DNA of 64,000 nt. Source: Phoronis australis (taxonomy: Eukaryota; Phoronida; Phoronidae). A program made the translations under genes and the position numbers. Shown here in pieces: positions 13,401-24,700 of the stretch; position 1 is the stretch's first letter; each line of letters begins with the position of its first letter. The notes beneath the pieces are model-generated. The model was not told where the DNA came from. It saw only the letters and a list, made by a program, of their open reading frames with translations, and did not search any database. The DNA lies in NCBI GenBank assembly GCA_002633005.1, contig NMRA01000397.1, forward strand, positions 6,138 through 70,137. The letters are read 5' to 3'.

Positions 13401-16400
13401 TGTTTCATGCAATCTGGCACTGAGCTCCAATCCGAGGTCATAAAGTAAGATGCTGCGTTTTATTAAAGAACAGCATCTTCGAAAGAGAACAACATCTATA
13501 CTGGGGGAAGTGGGTTAACGGCTGGTGCCGTTGGGTGGAAATTATCCATAGGCAGAAGGAAATTAAAATTTTTGGAAATGCTGTTGATAAGGAGGGGAAC
13601 CTGCCAAAATGGTATTTTGTGTATTTTTTATTCAACCACTTACATTATTATGCGCCCACATTTTTATATGTGGACGCATTATGCTGTCATCTCTTTAGGA
13701 CAGATCTGACTGCTGGTGTCTCACCTAGTAACAATTTTAGTTTTTTATGTTTACCTCTATATCTTCAAAGGTCCTCAACGGATTTTCAGAAAATTTGGAA
13801 TATAGGTATCTATTGGTGAGATGATGCTATCTTTCCATTTTGGATGGAATCGAGGTACTTTGTGTCACCTAGTGGCCATTTTTGCTGTTTTCGAGTTTTT
13901 TGGGCATCCACTCCTCGATCAACCAAACCATTCTAAGGATGATTTTTGAAATTGGCGTATATGTTCTCAGTGTGAAGAGAATGGTTGACGATAACGACTT
14001 TGACTACAGTGGCGCCTCCTAGTGGTAGTTTTGTTTTGTTCTGTGCCCATAGCCGCATCTCCTTAACACTGCAGGATCTTTATTCAATTTAGTAATTGTA
14101 TTTATATGAAGCTAATAACAGACGACGTCGTTCAGGCGGATCTAATGAACGCTGTAACCCATAGTGGCAGTTTTATTTTTTCCGTTTTCCTTTGTTTCTC
14201 TGAAGTTCATTGACAGATTTTTTTCAGTAGCTTTCTGATAAAGAAGTTATGTCATGTTCCCCTTTTCTGATGGATTGAACGTTTTTGCGCCGTCTAGTTC
14301 CCATTTTTATGAAACAAACAACCCTAGAATCGCACCGTTTGCGGTGCATTCGTGGGCGCTTTTCAACGCTCTGTGTTGCTGTTGTGGATGCATATTGTTA
14401 TCACCTCTGTCTGGTTGTCTGCATTCGTAGCAGTATCTCCCAATCCCCTTGGAGGATTTCATGAAAGTTGGCAAATGTGTTCCGTGGTGATGACAACAAC
14501 TTTTAGACAAATTTGAATACCGCTGTGCCCCCTGGTGACAATTTTGGTATTTTATGTTGTCTCTGTATCTTCAGTCGCTGGACTGACTTTCATAAAATTC
14601 TGCAAATATGTCTTTATTAATGAGACGATAACGCCTTTCCATTTTCATACGTTTTCTACAGCACTGTGTGGCCATTTTATTTACAAGTTTGTTTTTGGCA
14701 TTCTCTGCCAAATTGCTCGAAGGATCATTATGGAAATTGGCAGCAGTGTCCCTGCTGAGAAGACCAAAACTAATGTTTTCAGATGTATCTAATTACTATG
14801 ACTCTCCTTTATGACTGTATCGCCTTAACCCCTTGCAAGATCTTTCATTGTGAAATTTGAGAAGTATTTTTCTATGAATGTGATAACGGATGACGATGAC
14901 TTTTAGGTGACTCTGACTACTGCTGTGATCCTTAGTAGCGGTTTTAATTTTATACTACATCTACAGAGTTCCTCAATATATTTTCATATTTTCAGATAGG
15001 TTTCTTTTAAGACAACAACAATTTCTGTTTTTGGACTGATTAGGCACATAGTAGCCATTTTTTATTTTCAAGCCAGCCTTAATCTGCCAAACAGTTCAAA
15101 TGTTTTTCTACCAACAACAGCATGAGTAATATTGAGTTTTGGACGGTCAGACTACTGTTACCTAGTGGCTGTGTTGTTTCTTTTTTGCATCCACCCCTTG
15201 CAGGATCTTTGTGAAATATGGCAAATGTATTCCTGTGACCATGGCAACTGATGGCAACTTCTTTTGGATAGAAGTGCCATTGTGTCTCCTAGTGGCAATT
15301 TTTTTTTCTTGTTTGCATCTCTATATTCAGAGTTCCTGTATATGTTTCATGATGTTTAGCAAATAACTTTCAGAGAATACAGTCACCTACCATTTTGGTA
15401 TGGGTTTGACAAATTCTGCGCCAGCTAGTGGAATTTTTAAAATGTTAAACACCCTTAGAAGCATACTGTTTGCAGTGTAGTCATGAGTGCATTTCATCAC
15501 TTTGCATTGCTTTTGTTTTTGAATGTCAGTTAATTAAGGATTAGGAAAATCTTGTTAATTATATATAGAAAGAGAATTCACTCACGTTAGGTGCATATTT
15601 AGGCCCATGCACTAATATCCCATATGTGAAACAGTTGACTCAAGTGTTAAACCCGGGAGCACATTTTTCAAACATGTGAGTGAATGCTGATTTACCTGTT
15701 ACAAAATGGTGTATGTTGATGTGTATTCAACTGATATCAAAGCAGCTATAAACACCCCTTCAGTAAGAAATAACTTTTAATTTAGGATGCTTACCAAATA
15801 AATATGTAAGTCTTAAACCAGCGTGGAAGTATAGATCGCAAAGTTCGTTTTTAATCTTGGTCTGCATGCAACTTGTCAACCACATGATTTGACCTAGTTC
15901 GACTAGATTTCTGCTCCAATCACGACTTGAACCCGGGACCTTCTGCTAGTTGCTGAGACACTATAGTGGCGGAGATCCCGGGTTCGAGTCCCGGTAGGGG
16001 CAGAAATCTTTTGTGACTTGCATTTGTCACGTGATGTTGTCAACAGGTGGTGTGCAGACCAGACTTAAAATGTTTGTGACACTTAACAATGTAAGTCAGG
16101 TCTGAATTTGTTCCTTACTCAAATTAGAGACAGGTTTGATAAGTTAGCTTGTCGCACTTGTCATTTTATGTGCCAAGCATGGTCTGGAGTTCTTCTAAAC
16201 TGCCAGTTCTTCCATCTGAGTAAGAAACAAATTGAGACCAATTTTATTGAAAAAGTGATCCAGGTCAAGTTATTTTTGAGGACCAGAGAGAGGTTATAAC
16301 CGCTGTAATTATTTAAATGAAAAATATTGGAACTAGACAGAAAACGCACAAATAAGATGAGTTTAAGATGTGCACATATGCAAGAGATAGTTACTACGAG

Positions 16401-16779
16401 AAAAAAATTGAAAAACATATTTGGATATAGGCCCATGGTCTAAATATGTAAATATAAAATATGAGGACTGCCAATATATCTAGTTCAATGTATGTAACAC
16501 ATTTAATAACACCATATTTCATGTTGGTAAGACATGTTGTTAAAAAATCTATTTAAGCTGGAAACAAGATTTCGAGGGCATGAGATGATACCTGGGATGG
16601 AAGTCAGTCAGGAGCCCTTCAATTGTCACGTGAAGTTTGAAGGAGCCAGCGTTCTTGAAGGCATAAGGAATATGGCGACTTGTGGCTTAGCAACACTACC
16701 TTTGCCAAAACATCTTGGGGATGTTCACTCATTGGCCAGGAACCATTTTGTGATAGGAGATAAGAAACGAAAGACATAA
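1401..16779 (+). CDS. CENPN: Centromere protein N (CENP-N), 5' partial, five exons
   Basis: CENP-N is the subunit of the constitutive centromere-associated network that reads CENP-A nucleosomes and dimerises with CENP-L through its C-terminal half. Exons are 1401-1562, 3902-4003, 8290-8371, 11099-11223 and 16558-16779 (stop TAA). All have AG acceptors and GT donors, and every junction keeps frame (phases 0, 0, 1, 0), giving 230 residues. Family matches seen by eye: AIWTRL and VYYPRTPF in the first exon, YHLDSL in the second, ETFGSYVQPTLE in the fourth, and LETRF followed by a conserved end in the last. Human CENP-N has 339 residues, so about 110-130 N-terminal residues are missing off the left edge. 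Introns are 1.7-5.3 kb and filled with repeats. No canonical AATAAA was found just after the stop. The gene is convergent with RPP40. Confidence 0.93.
2560..2830. repeat. Dispersed repeat, copy 1 of 2
   Basis: This intronic stretch aligns by eye with 19846-20150 in the same orientation. Shared blocks include acaaaatgaccca, gaagaggagttaacag (gaagaagaattaacag in the other copy), ctgtaattag and a closing run close to ggggaaaacggtattttgtc. No ORF was seen. Confidence 0.65.
2967..3565. repeat. Long inverted repeat (foldback element)
   Basis: Two arms of about 280 bp, 2967-3242 and 3281-3565, are diverged reverse complements around a spacer of about 38 bp. Paired blocks include gaaagttac.. with ..gtaactttc at the outer ends, tcgggtggaatggc with gccattccacccga, gagatgtgacctctg with cagaggtcacatctc, and ccaagatggt with accatcttgg at the inner ends. 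It lies in the CENPN intron between 1562 and 3902. No protein was recognised, so it is probably a foldback/MITE or an inverted duplication. Confidence 0.85.
5001..7921 (+). repeat. Modular CTAGTGGC repeat, copy A (split by transposon)
   Basis: It starts with a small hairpin (tgcgcccacat..atgtggacgca) and ends with gtgggcgcatttcaatgctc..gttgctcttgt. Between the ends is a chain of diverged modules, each centred on a variant of cctagtggcnatttt followed by a tgtatct block and an aaatttgg block. The core recurs at about 5171, 5316, 5474, 5620, 5765 and 5917, then at 7581 and 7727. The spacing is 145-158 bp, and it is 149 bp across the inserted transposon once that is removed. No long ORF is present. 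It lies in the CENPN intron between 4003 and 8290. Confidence 0.88.
5999..7512. mobile_element. TA-flanked DNA transposon, non-autonomous, about 1.5 kb
   Basis: The ends are imperfect inverted repeats: ccttatttgccgtagtaac at 5999 and, on the opposite strand from 7512, ccatatttgccgtaataac. A TA dinucleotide lies just outside each end (5997-5998 and 7513-7514). Removing the element with one TA restores the repeat sequence aatttagtaattgtattt found at 14080-14105. The sub-ends also carry G-rich gggcgcttat-type sequence. Overlapping ORFs inside (up to 118 codons) are not recognised as a transposase. An internal fragment of about 490 bp recurs inverted at 32335-32850. Superfamily not assigned. Confidence 0.85.
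8853..10561 (+). repeat. Modular CTAGTGGC repeat, copy B
   Basis: This is the most continuous copy, about 1.7 kb, from tgcgcccacgtatttat to gtgggcacatttcaacgctc..gttgctcttg. It has the same module order as copy A, with a small deletion near 9173 that removes one core. It lies in the CENPN intron between 8371 and 11099. Confidence 0.85.
11440..11694 (-). mobile_element. tRNA-derived SINE
   Basis: On the minus strand the head contains a perfect A box (TGGCCGAGTGG, 11685-11675) and a perfect B box (GGTTCGATTCC, 11633-11623). Their spacing suits an internal pol III promoter of the tRNA-Ser/Leu class. A body without tRNA resemblance follows. The cloverleaf is not complete, so it is not a functional tRNA. 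It sits directly behind the 3' end of the minus-strand retroelement fragment at 11742-12551. The far end is approximate. Confidence 0.7.
11742..12551 (-). pseudogene. Non-LTR retroelement C-terminal fragment, frameshifted
   Basis: Read on the minus strand through at least three frames, the region gives the C-terminal part of a reverse transcriptase polyprotein. A zinc-knuckle-like CPLCGKGQTLQH is followed by GRYTWRHKKVL, then ARPDIVL and ELTVPYEKN, then EIGARGFMA, ending near 11742. The order, a Cys/His knuckle followed by a PD..E motif, resembles restriction-like endonuclease elements (R2/NeSL type); that class assignment is inference. The knuckle has lost its last Cys and the frame is broken, so the copy is dead. 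It lies in the CENPN intron between 11223 and 16558. Confidence 0.65.
12885..13029. mobile_element. Small palindromic MITE
   Basis: Outer ends are inverted: gttccgtttcatgaaact at the left and, read on the opposite strand, gggctccatttcatgaaa at the right. The element is about 145 bp without an ORF. It abuts, and shares its ggagcc end with, the next element. Confidence 0.55.
13023..13428. mobile_element. MITE with about 75-bp terminal inverted repeats
   Basis: The left arm begins ggagccctgtgccctgttgc and the right arm, read inward on the minus strand, begins ggagctcagtgccagattgc. The arms stay similar through tagggactcaac and tctgcgtatt, over about 75 bp. The middle is AT-rich and carries a further small inversion of atagggact / agatcccta. 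No ORF was seen. Confidence 0.75.
13651..15516 (+). repeat. Modular CTAGTGGC repeat, copies C and D in tandem
   Basis: Copy C starts with tgcgcccacatttttatatg and is deleted soon after. It ends at about 14383 in gtgggcgcttttcaacgctctgtgttgc. Copy D follows directly, lacking the first hairpin arm, and ends near 15516. D is clearly older: its modules are more diverged and several cores read ctagtggc with small changes. Confidence 0.8.
15848..16073. mobile_element. Inverted pair of tRNA-derived SINE units
   Basis: Two arms of about 95 bp point away from each other. The right arm reads gatcccgggttcgagtcccg then gggcagaaatct. The left arm, on the minus strand, reads ggtcccgggttcaagtcgtg then gagcagaaatct. 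The homology continues through tgttgtcaac and tgcagacca. Both carry a pol III B box (GGTTCGAGTCC; GGTTCAAGTCG). A related single unit lies at 54500-54600. Confidence 0.7.
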
Positions 16780-17238
16780 ATCAATCCTCAGTGTTCCTCA
16801 TTAGAGAAAGACATGCTAGGTATACAGTTGTTGCATGTCGTGTTCTATTGCAGCTTGCTTCAGTCAGCTTGGAGCTAGGATTGAGTAATTGTTCTTTGAG
16901 CAAGTCTACAAGCTGTTGATTTAGAAAGCTAAAGTTTTGTTAGCACTAGCTTTTTATATTTTTCTGTGGGTTTTGAGAACCTATATGTTACTGCTTATGA
17001 ATTATTTTAATAAGATCGGATGTCAGACATTATGCAAATTAGGTGGTAGCTCCATTTCTCCTCGAGGTATGAAAAGCAGGATAATGCAATGTACTCGAAG
17101 TTCGTTATAAATAGTTTTGAGCCAAATTTAAAGGTCTGGTTATGAGGTCATCTTGATTTGAATTCTTTTATGTTTCTTTATGAGTACCGGAAGTGTTTAT
17201 TTTTCGATTTTATTTAAGTACCATTTTAGTATAACAAT
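16780..17238. other. CENPN 3' flank, no feature seen
   Basis: This should contain the CENPN 3' untranslated region. No AATAAA or ATTAAA was seen; the nearest variant is an AATAAG near 17010. No repeat was recognised. Confidence 0.4.
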
Positions 17239-17747
17239 TTAAGGTTATGTAGGACCTTATCAACAGGTCTGTGAATTAACTTACAAAGTTATAGATTTTA
17301 ACTCGGTAAAAGCATATATATTTTGTAATAGTAGAAAGCATGTAGAATGTGATTTTTGATTTTTTACCAGTCTTTTATTAATTGGGTCATGTGAGAATGC
17401 CCTTTTAGCAAAATTCAGCAAAAATGTACATTGATAGCCAAACAAGAGCATCAACATGATCAAATTTTAAATGACATAAATGTCCATGGTGAGATATCAA
17501 AAATACTGTTACAGTTTTCTAAAATACATCATTTTCATTTGCACCTTTAAAAGTTTTTCCATGAAAGTCCTATTTTTGAGTCTCAGATGTAAAAGTGGAA
17601 TATATAAACAATTCCTAACACAGTTTTTAAGAATTTTGCATAAATCATAGTATCTGAAAGTTTCATATGAATTTATCAGCCATTTCTGATATATAATGCT
17701 CAGAAGCCAAATTTGGCCATTTTTATAGTCGTCTCACATAACCTTAA
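17239..17747. mobile_element. TTAA-flanked MITE, about 0.5 kb
   Basis: The ends read ttaaggttatgt at 17239 and acataaccttaa ending at 17747, a 12-bp perfect inversion that includes a TTAA at each side. TTAA duplications are typical of piggyBac and Kolobok elements. The interior is AT-rich with no ORF of note. A related copy lies at 41990-42490 in the ATMIN intron. Confidence 0.7.
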
Positions 17748-19150
17748 GTTAGCCAGAGAAGATTTGTTTAAAACAAGATATTTGTTTTTGTAAACAACTG
17801 TTATACATGTATATTTTAGATGTTTTATCACCTAGGGAGAAGAAATAGGTAAAATTCACTGTGCAGGCACACACATACATTGGCTATGTCTCTAAATCCA
17901 ATGCCTCTGTAACCGTCATAAATCAAATGTGGGTGGACCCACAAACTTTGTGTGGTGAAGCACTGAATCATATGGCTGTACTCTGTATATACTACATTAT
18001 GAGGTCAGATACTCTCAGTTCTGGCACCTACTATCAATTGGCCAGTGCACTGATGAGTCATCTGCTGGATGGATTCTGCACACGTGAGAACATGTTTTAT
18101 GCAGAATGGTTGAATGGTGACAAGAATGAGAATGTTTTGCATTGCCTTTTACTAATAGCATATTCTCTGCTAAATACAACATTTCTATTACTAGCATCAC
18201 TAACTTTATCAGAAGTTGATGGCACAGGCAGATTGTTACTACATATTTTTGCTGGAAATTGAAATACAGGCTTGACTGAAAAAAGGTTCAAAGCCCTTTA
18301 TTGACATGAATGGACAGTCGTATTGCTTTGGGCTCTTTGGTTCACACAGTTCCCCCAGTAATGAAATTCTGTTATCAATGAACTGTCTGGTACACAGTGC
18401 AAATGGGGTAAACAAACCCTTACCATAGGACCAACGTTTACCAGGGCACTTCAGAACCTGAACCTCTGCCAGTCCAAGTGGCTAAAACTTGCAATGTAGT
18501 TTTTGCACGATTGTGTTTATCAAATTACACCAATACATCGTGGAATGGCATCCTGATGCTCTCTTTACCCTACTTTCCTCTAGCAACCTGTTAATACACT
18601 TGCCATATTTTTCCTTAGTATTTGTGCCTAGTGGTCAGTTACAGTTCAGGTTCTGAGAATTTTTTGTGTGCGATGTTTTTGTGGTGCGTTGTGGTAAGGA
18701 TTCCACTTCATGGCAACAGCTCTGCTCCCCTTGGTAAGGATTTGTTTCTTCTACCTGCACGACCCAACTTTTAAACATCCTACAGGTAAAATTTCTAAGT
18801 TGGTTCTGGTGCATAGGAGCTGTAGTTAGTAGGGGCCTAAGAGGTGCACATAACCCCCAATGATTGTGTTATGCATTCGAATTTCTATGATTTTTACCGA
18901 AAATTTTTACCTTTCTTTTTAATCTTCTGTGTACCAATGTGTTTTTGAAGAAAATAAAACTTTTTAACATGTCAAAAAGACTTTATTTTGCTTTTTAACA
19001 CAATTCAGATGTTGCAGTCTCGGGTCCTAGCTTGTATTTGGACCCTCCAAAATGTTCTGTCGTGCAGTATCAAACATATGAATCAGTCATTAATCAGTCC
19101 AACACTCAACTAGTTTTTGTTCTTGTTGAAGTATTAAATTACTCGAACAA
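17748..19150. other. Intergenic, no gene recognised
   Basis: The longest ORF here (17861-18262, plus) has no family resemblance, no splice signals and ordinary AT-rich composition. Blocks near 18280-18760 look like old interspersed repeat, but no second copy was found in the window. Confidence 0.4.
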
Positions 19151-19530
19151 CAAAAGCAACATGAAGCACTGACATGCATCCTCACTGTGCATCGGAAACG
19201 GTAAACAAATAGGGGGTGCTCATTTTAAAATATTTCCATAGCAGTTGGGTTCATCCAAAAATCAACATCAGTCGTGAAGGCTTTAATTAGGAACAGGAAA
19301 AATTTTATGAAGATCCACCAAAGAACATGAAAGACAGAAAAGCTAACAACGACAATTCATTAACTGCACCACAATAGTCGGATCCATCCAAAGATCAGCA
19401 CCAGTCACGCTTTCCTCAATAGGAACACGTCAAATTTCAAAAACATTCATCAACAACCTTTGATATTGGGGCAGATGCAGAGAAAACTAAAACTGCCATC
19501 AAGTGTAAGGTTCGTCTCAACCTTTGAACT
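19150..19530 (-). repeat. Old fragment of the modular CTAGTGGC repeat (minus)
   Basis: It begins with acaaaagcaacatgaagcac, a decayed form of the reversed repeat end aacaagagcaacacagagcg. It then carries isolated matches to reversed modules such as tcatccaaaaatcaacatca. It is highly diverged. Confidence 0.5.
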
Positions 19531-19539
19531 TTGAAACTT

Positions 19540-19705
19540 CCACATCCGGTAAATTAGTTAAATTAAAGATAAAACTTATGTCAAAAACTCAAGCCACACT
19601 AAAGATCACTTTCCTGGAAAAGATTTGAGCAAATTATTGTTTTATCTTAAAATTAACTAAACTTTACAATTTATCAAGTCAATTTTTTTGGAATAGGCCC
19701 CCAAA
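19540..19705. mobile_element. MITE fragment, same family as 53635-53860
   Basis: It shares aaaacttatgtcaaa, gatcactttcctgg (gatttt..cgctttcttg in the other copy) and the end ggaataggcccc with the element at 53635-53860. The left end is decayed. Confidence 0.55.
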
Positions 19706-19845
19706 CACTAAAGAACTAGCACGTCTGTGTGTGTGAGTGGGTGTGTTTCATTTTTGTGAGTAGATTTTAGAGCTCAAATGGGGGATAACAACATGTCCTT
19801 GGCAATAAAATATGGGAAATTACAACCTCGCACTGTAATACTCAA

Positions 19846-20150
19846 CAGTATATGCCAAAAAAGGTATTCAGACAAAATGACCCAGAATTCCATCCTCATG
19901 ACAGCCATGCAGAAGCCAAATTCATTGTAAGAGTAGTCTCCCCTGATGACTGAGTATGAAGAAGAATTAACAGAGGAAATACGTAACATGGCTAAGCCAT
20001 TTTGTAATTAGCCTTAATGATTATTTCTAATCTAGTTAATTTTGCTGTTTTTTTGTTTTTTCTTTTTAATTTTGCTGTTGACAGAATTAGCCGTCATGAT
20101 GGGGAAAACGGTATTTTGTCTGATTTTGTCTTGTAGACTATATTTAATTT
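19846..20150. repeat. Dispersed repeat, copy 2 of 2
   Basis: Same family and orientation as 2560-2830. It ends about ten bases before the TTAA transposon that starts at 20160. Confidence 0.6.
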
Positions 20151-20159
20151 CAGACATCC

Positions 20160-21571
20160 TTAAAGGAGAATGCCACCGCATTTAATTAGTCTTTTTTGCC
20201 GTCTTAATCGGTTTATAGCCACATCGCCTCGCATACAGTTGACCATCATCTCCGTGTCTGTGGCCTGCAGTCGTCGCGGGACAGTGCCTGACGAATGTCG
20301 GCTTACCAAATGGCTATCCATACCTTCCGTTGTCTGAGCTTGTTCACGGCGCCTCTCTAGTATTTCTTCATCACTGTATTCCTGTTCGAACTGATAGCCT
20401 GTGATCCACCTGCAAAATCCTCGTCGGGATGAGCTCTCGTCTACTTCGGGATTGCGAGTTGCCATGTTGGTGTTTATTACTGAGCGTTGTTTCAAAATGA
20501 ATTATTCTCCCCCTTACAAATACTTTATATAAAACTGAAACAAAGTCCGTCTCATTAGATGCAATTTGTAATGCCTTTGAAGTGTTCGTGAGTGCAAATG
20601 ATTTGAGAAGTCAACAATGAATAAATCACTGCGTTACCGGCTTTGGGGGCAATAAAACCTCATTGACGGGACACCAAGGCCGTGTGAGCTCATGCTAAGT
20701 CAGTGTTTGCTGACAGAAACTATTGTAAAACAACTCGATTTCTATCCCACGGCCATGTGTTAGGGGTATTTTTATTTACATTTTACATTATTCAAATAAT
20801 GATTGTCAATGTACAACTTCTGCCCTGACGGTTCTGTGGCCAAAGCCGGGAACCTGAATTCGCGGCCCCCCACGAGCAAGTAAGTAGATTTGCAGTTCCA
20901 CGGCTAATTCACCAACAATCACATGCACTTTACTTCTTTGGCTCACTAGTATAGTATTTTCTTGACTGGAAATATGGCTGGTTTATGTTCGTGATGTCTG
21001 ATCGGTTCAGCTTCAGAGCCACTGGCCGGGATAACGAGTCAGTCCGGCCGCGACGGGCCTCATCGGGCTCCAAGCCACTGGCCAGGATAAGCGTTTTGTG
21101 TGTTTAGAACTCAAAAAATTACAAGTTTAAAGAACACAGATCTAGGTTCTCCTGTCTGTATCTCACGGAAAAATACTTCAAATTTATCTCCAAACAGACC
21201 CCAAACTCCTGCTACGGACCTGATTTGCCTGGCAAACTATGTAGGCTACAGTGTGTCCAAACACCCATAAACCCGTAACAGCGAAATAAAACAATGCGTT
21301 TTTATAAGAATTTGGTGTATTTTTAAGGGTTTTACATCGAAGTTTGATGATTTATTGGTGTTAAACGATGAATCCAAGCAATAAGCTGACACCAGTAACC
21401 CATATTGTGAACTGCTGAACAGACTGTGTGTGAAACCAATTACGTCATTGCATAATTTCAACACCTCCGTCAGGTGTCAGGTAACGCAACCGTACATGCC
21501 CTTATGGAATAGAACTACTCGATCTAAATTGATACAGATTAGGTTGTTTTTTGGGTGGCATGCTCCTTTAA
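20160..21571 (-). mobile_element. TTAA transposon with P2X7-like ORF start, copy 1 (deleted)
   Basis: TTAA flanks both ends (20160-20163 and 21568-21571). Just inside are aggagaatgccacc and, inverted, ggtggcatgctcct. The element reads on the minus strand. Its ORF of 111 codons (20495-20160) starts MATRNPEVDESS a few codons inside the first ATG and continues with EYSDEEILERRREQ, the leader also found in the longer copy at 24201-26232. An internal deletion then joins it to the 3' end, so the domain core is missing here and the ORF runs into the terminal repeat. It lies just beyond the RPP40 3' end. Confidence 0.8.
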
Positions 21572-21629
21572 GGTATATTTTTAATTTTCAAAATTCACAG
21601 TTGTTTCAAGAAAATAAAAAAACAATTAG

Positions 21630-21635
21630 TTTATT
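21630..21635 (-). terminator. RPP40 polyadenylation signal
   Basis: AATAAA on the minus strand, about 72 bases after the RPP40 stop codon and about 60 bases before the TTAA transposon boundary at 21571. Confidence 0.7.
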
Positions 21636-21706
21636 GTAGCTGCTTTGCAACAAAAAATTGAGTTTGCAAAAAAGTTTCCAGGGCCTCCTGATCACATCCA
21701 GAACCA

Positions 21707-24700
21707 TCAAGAGCAAATATCTTGAGAACTTAAAGCTGTATACAGCCAGTAATCGTCATTAGGAAATATAATGTATGTATAAGTGTTATCACCAAAATAT
21801 TGATATCCATGTTCTTTTCTTTGCCATGACACTGGGCTGTCGTAGAAACCGTGAACTGTTACACTAGCCCATGGACTTTCGGATGTCTTCAGGAACTCTC
21901 TAAAACGTGAGAAATCGTTAAGTGTTAGGAGGCACACCAATAGCAACAAAAAAGTCTATAGCTGTTTCTCATCGAATATTATGCATCAGTAACACTTCAA
22001 AAGTTTCCTCTTTCAATTCTAGAGTGCACATCGCTAGTGACATTTAACAAAATTACGAAGCTTACAAAACATTTGCTCAGATCTGCTGGCAGATTACTCC
22101 ATTTGATCAAGATGTTCTCTCCCAACGACAGTGTTCTGCCATGGCAAAATATTTGATGTGAAACTATTCCTAATGTAAACAAGAGCAACACAGAGCGTTG
22201 AAATGCGCCCACGATGCATCACAAATGGTGTGCTTTTAGGGTTGTTTATTTATGTCACAAAAATGGCCACTAGATGGTGCAAAAACATACAATCCATCCA
22301 AAAACGGGAACATGTCATTGCTTCTTTAATAGAAAGCTATACACCAAATTTCACAGAAATCCGTCATGGAACGTCAAACAAACAAAGGAAAGTAGAATAA
22401 AATGAAATTGCCACTAGGTGACACATTGTTCATTGGATCCGCCTGAAAGACGTCACTGTCTGTTGTTAGCTTCATATAAACACACCTACTAATTAGATCC
22501 TGCAGTGGGTTTAAGAGAAACAGATGCCCGTAATCAAAATCTTATGAAAATCCATTGAGGATCTTTGAAGATACAGAGGTAAACGTAAAACTATAAATGT
22601 CACCAGGGGCACACCAGTAGTCATATCCATACGAAAATCGTCCTCCATTGCCAACATCATATAAACACACTTCTTATATTTAGTAAAGATTCTGCAAACG
22701 ATTTAGGAGATACAGCCATGGGCGTAAAAAACGAAACATCCACTAGGAGGCGCCACAGTAGTCAAAGTCATTAGAAAATCAACGTCACCCGTCCACTTCA
22801 TTGTAAAAACATACATGCCAATTTTTAAAATTATCCTGAAAGTGGTTTGGTAGATAGAGGAGTGGACGCCAAAAAAACAGTCTCAAAAACAGTAAATATG
22901 GCCACTACGTGTCACTAGGTCGAATCCATCTGAAAATGGAAAGATAGCGTCACCTCATTAACAGAAGCCTGTACACCAAATTTTATGAAAAAACGTTGAG
23001 GACCTTTGAAGATACAGATTGAGGTAAACGTAAAAAGAATGAAATTGGCGTCCCTCTGCAGTTAAATATGTCTACTGCTTTGTTTGTAGATCTAGTCCGT
23101 AGATTATAAGTAGTAAATTTAATTCTTTGTATAGCGAAATTTCATTTCTATAGACAAAGATTCCAAAATGCTAAGCCCAAATTTCAGTCATATTTACGGG
23201 AGGTTTGTGATTACTAAAACCTGGAAAAATTATTTATTATTACAAATTGGTTCCAGAGAGATACCAGGCAAAGTAATTTTGATTTTTTTGCATAGTAATT
23301 ATTCATTTAAAAGGTTCGATAGTGTTTTAATTTGTTTGATGCACTTGACTAGATTACATATTTCTGTACATGTATGTACTTGTTGGTTGAATTAATAAAT
23401 GTTACCTCAAAAACGATGTCCGTTCCCACAATACTTCCATATAAAATGCATGCCTAAATAATAACTTGAAGACACTCTTGTTTACCTGACTGTAGTAATA
23501 GTCTGAGAGATGTCATGAGATGAAATGTACCCTTGACTTTGATACGAGAGACATGGCATACTTGTATATGGGTCTGGGACGGTAGTTGAGCTGACAAAAT
23601 CATCAACTTCTGACCTGAAATGCGTACAATATCCAAAGATAAAATATGATTACAGAAACTTCCAATGGAGAACTATCACAGTTTAGCACATGGCATCCAC
23701 AAAAGCCACACACTTCTCAAACTTGAGACTTCTATATTTAGAAGAACTTGACAATTTGCTATAATTACTTAGGTTTGCATTCGAGTCAGCCCATCCATAT
23801 AGGCCATCTTAATATTTAAGCAATGAAAGGAACATGCTTGGTAGCAGATGGAGTGACTGCTACAAGATCCTAAGTTTTGTGGCTTTAAAAATCTTGCATT
23901 CAATCAGTTGAACAACTATTACATATCAGACTATATTACAAAAGAAACTATCTAAGTGTCAAATTGCCAATGGAGCCTGGAAGATTCGATACAGTTTACA
24001 GACTGGTATACAATGGTTGGTCATGGCAATGTGTCTCTAGCAATTTTACACTTAGGTTCACCTGAGTGGCAAAACACCTTTTGAGTAGAGAATAATGAGT
24101 TTTAGCCAGACAGACATGCTACTTTTGTTGAGGTAATTTTCACTAGTCGAATTGCTTTTACAATGAAAATTGTTGTCAAAATACCATTACTCACAATGTA
24201 TTAAAAGGAGAATGCCACCCAAGAAACAACCTATTTTGTATCAAATTAGATCGAGTAGTTCCACTCGATAACAGCAAGAACAGCTGTGTTACCTAACACC
24301 TGATGGCAGACGGAAGTGTTGAAATTAACCAATGACGTCACAGGTTCGAATGCAGTTTGTTCAGCAGTTCATAACATACTTACTGGTGTCAGTTTTTCGC
24401 TTGAATTCACAGTTTTACACCAATAAATCAGCAAAATTCAATGTAAAACCCTTACAAATACATTGAGTTATTGAACAGACGTGTTGTTTTATTTCCCTGT
24501 TACTGATTTTTAGGTAGGCCAATAAAAGTCGGTCGTGGGAGTTTGGGGTTTGTTCAGTGATAAATTCAAATTATTCTTCCGTGAAATAATTTTAGACCTG
24601 CGATTTCTTTCAGTTCTAAACACAAAACACTTGCTATCCCGGCCAGAGGCTCGGAACCCGATCAGGCCCATCGCGGCCAGAAGACATCACGAACATAAAC

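Noticed and set aside
17861-18262. 133-codon plus ORF as a gene
   Set aside because: No family resemblance, no splice or promoter context, and an equally open minus frame in the same place.
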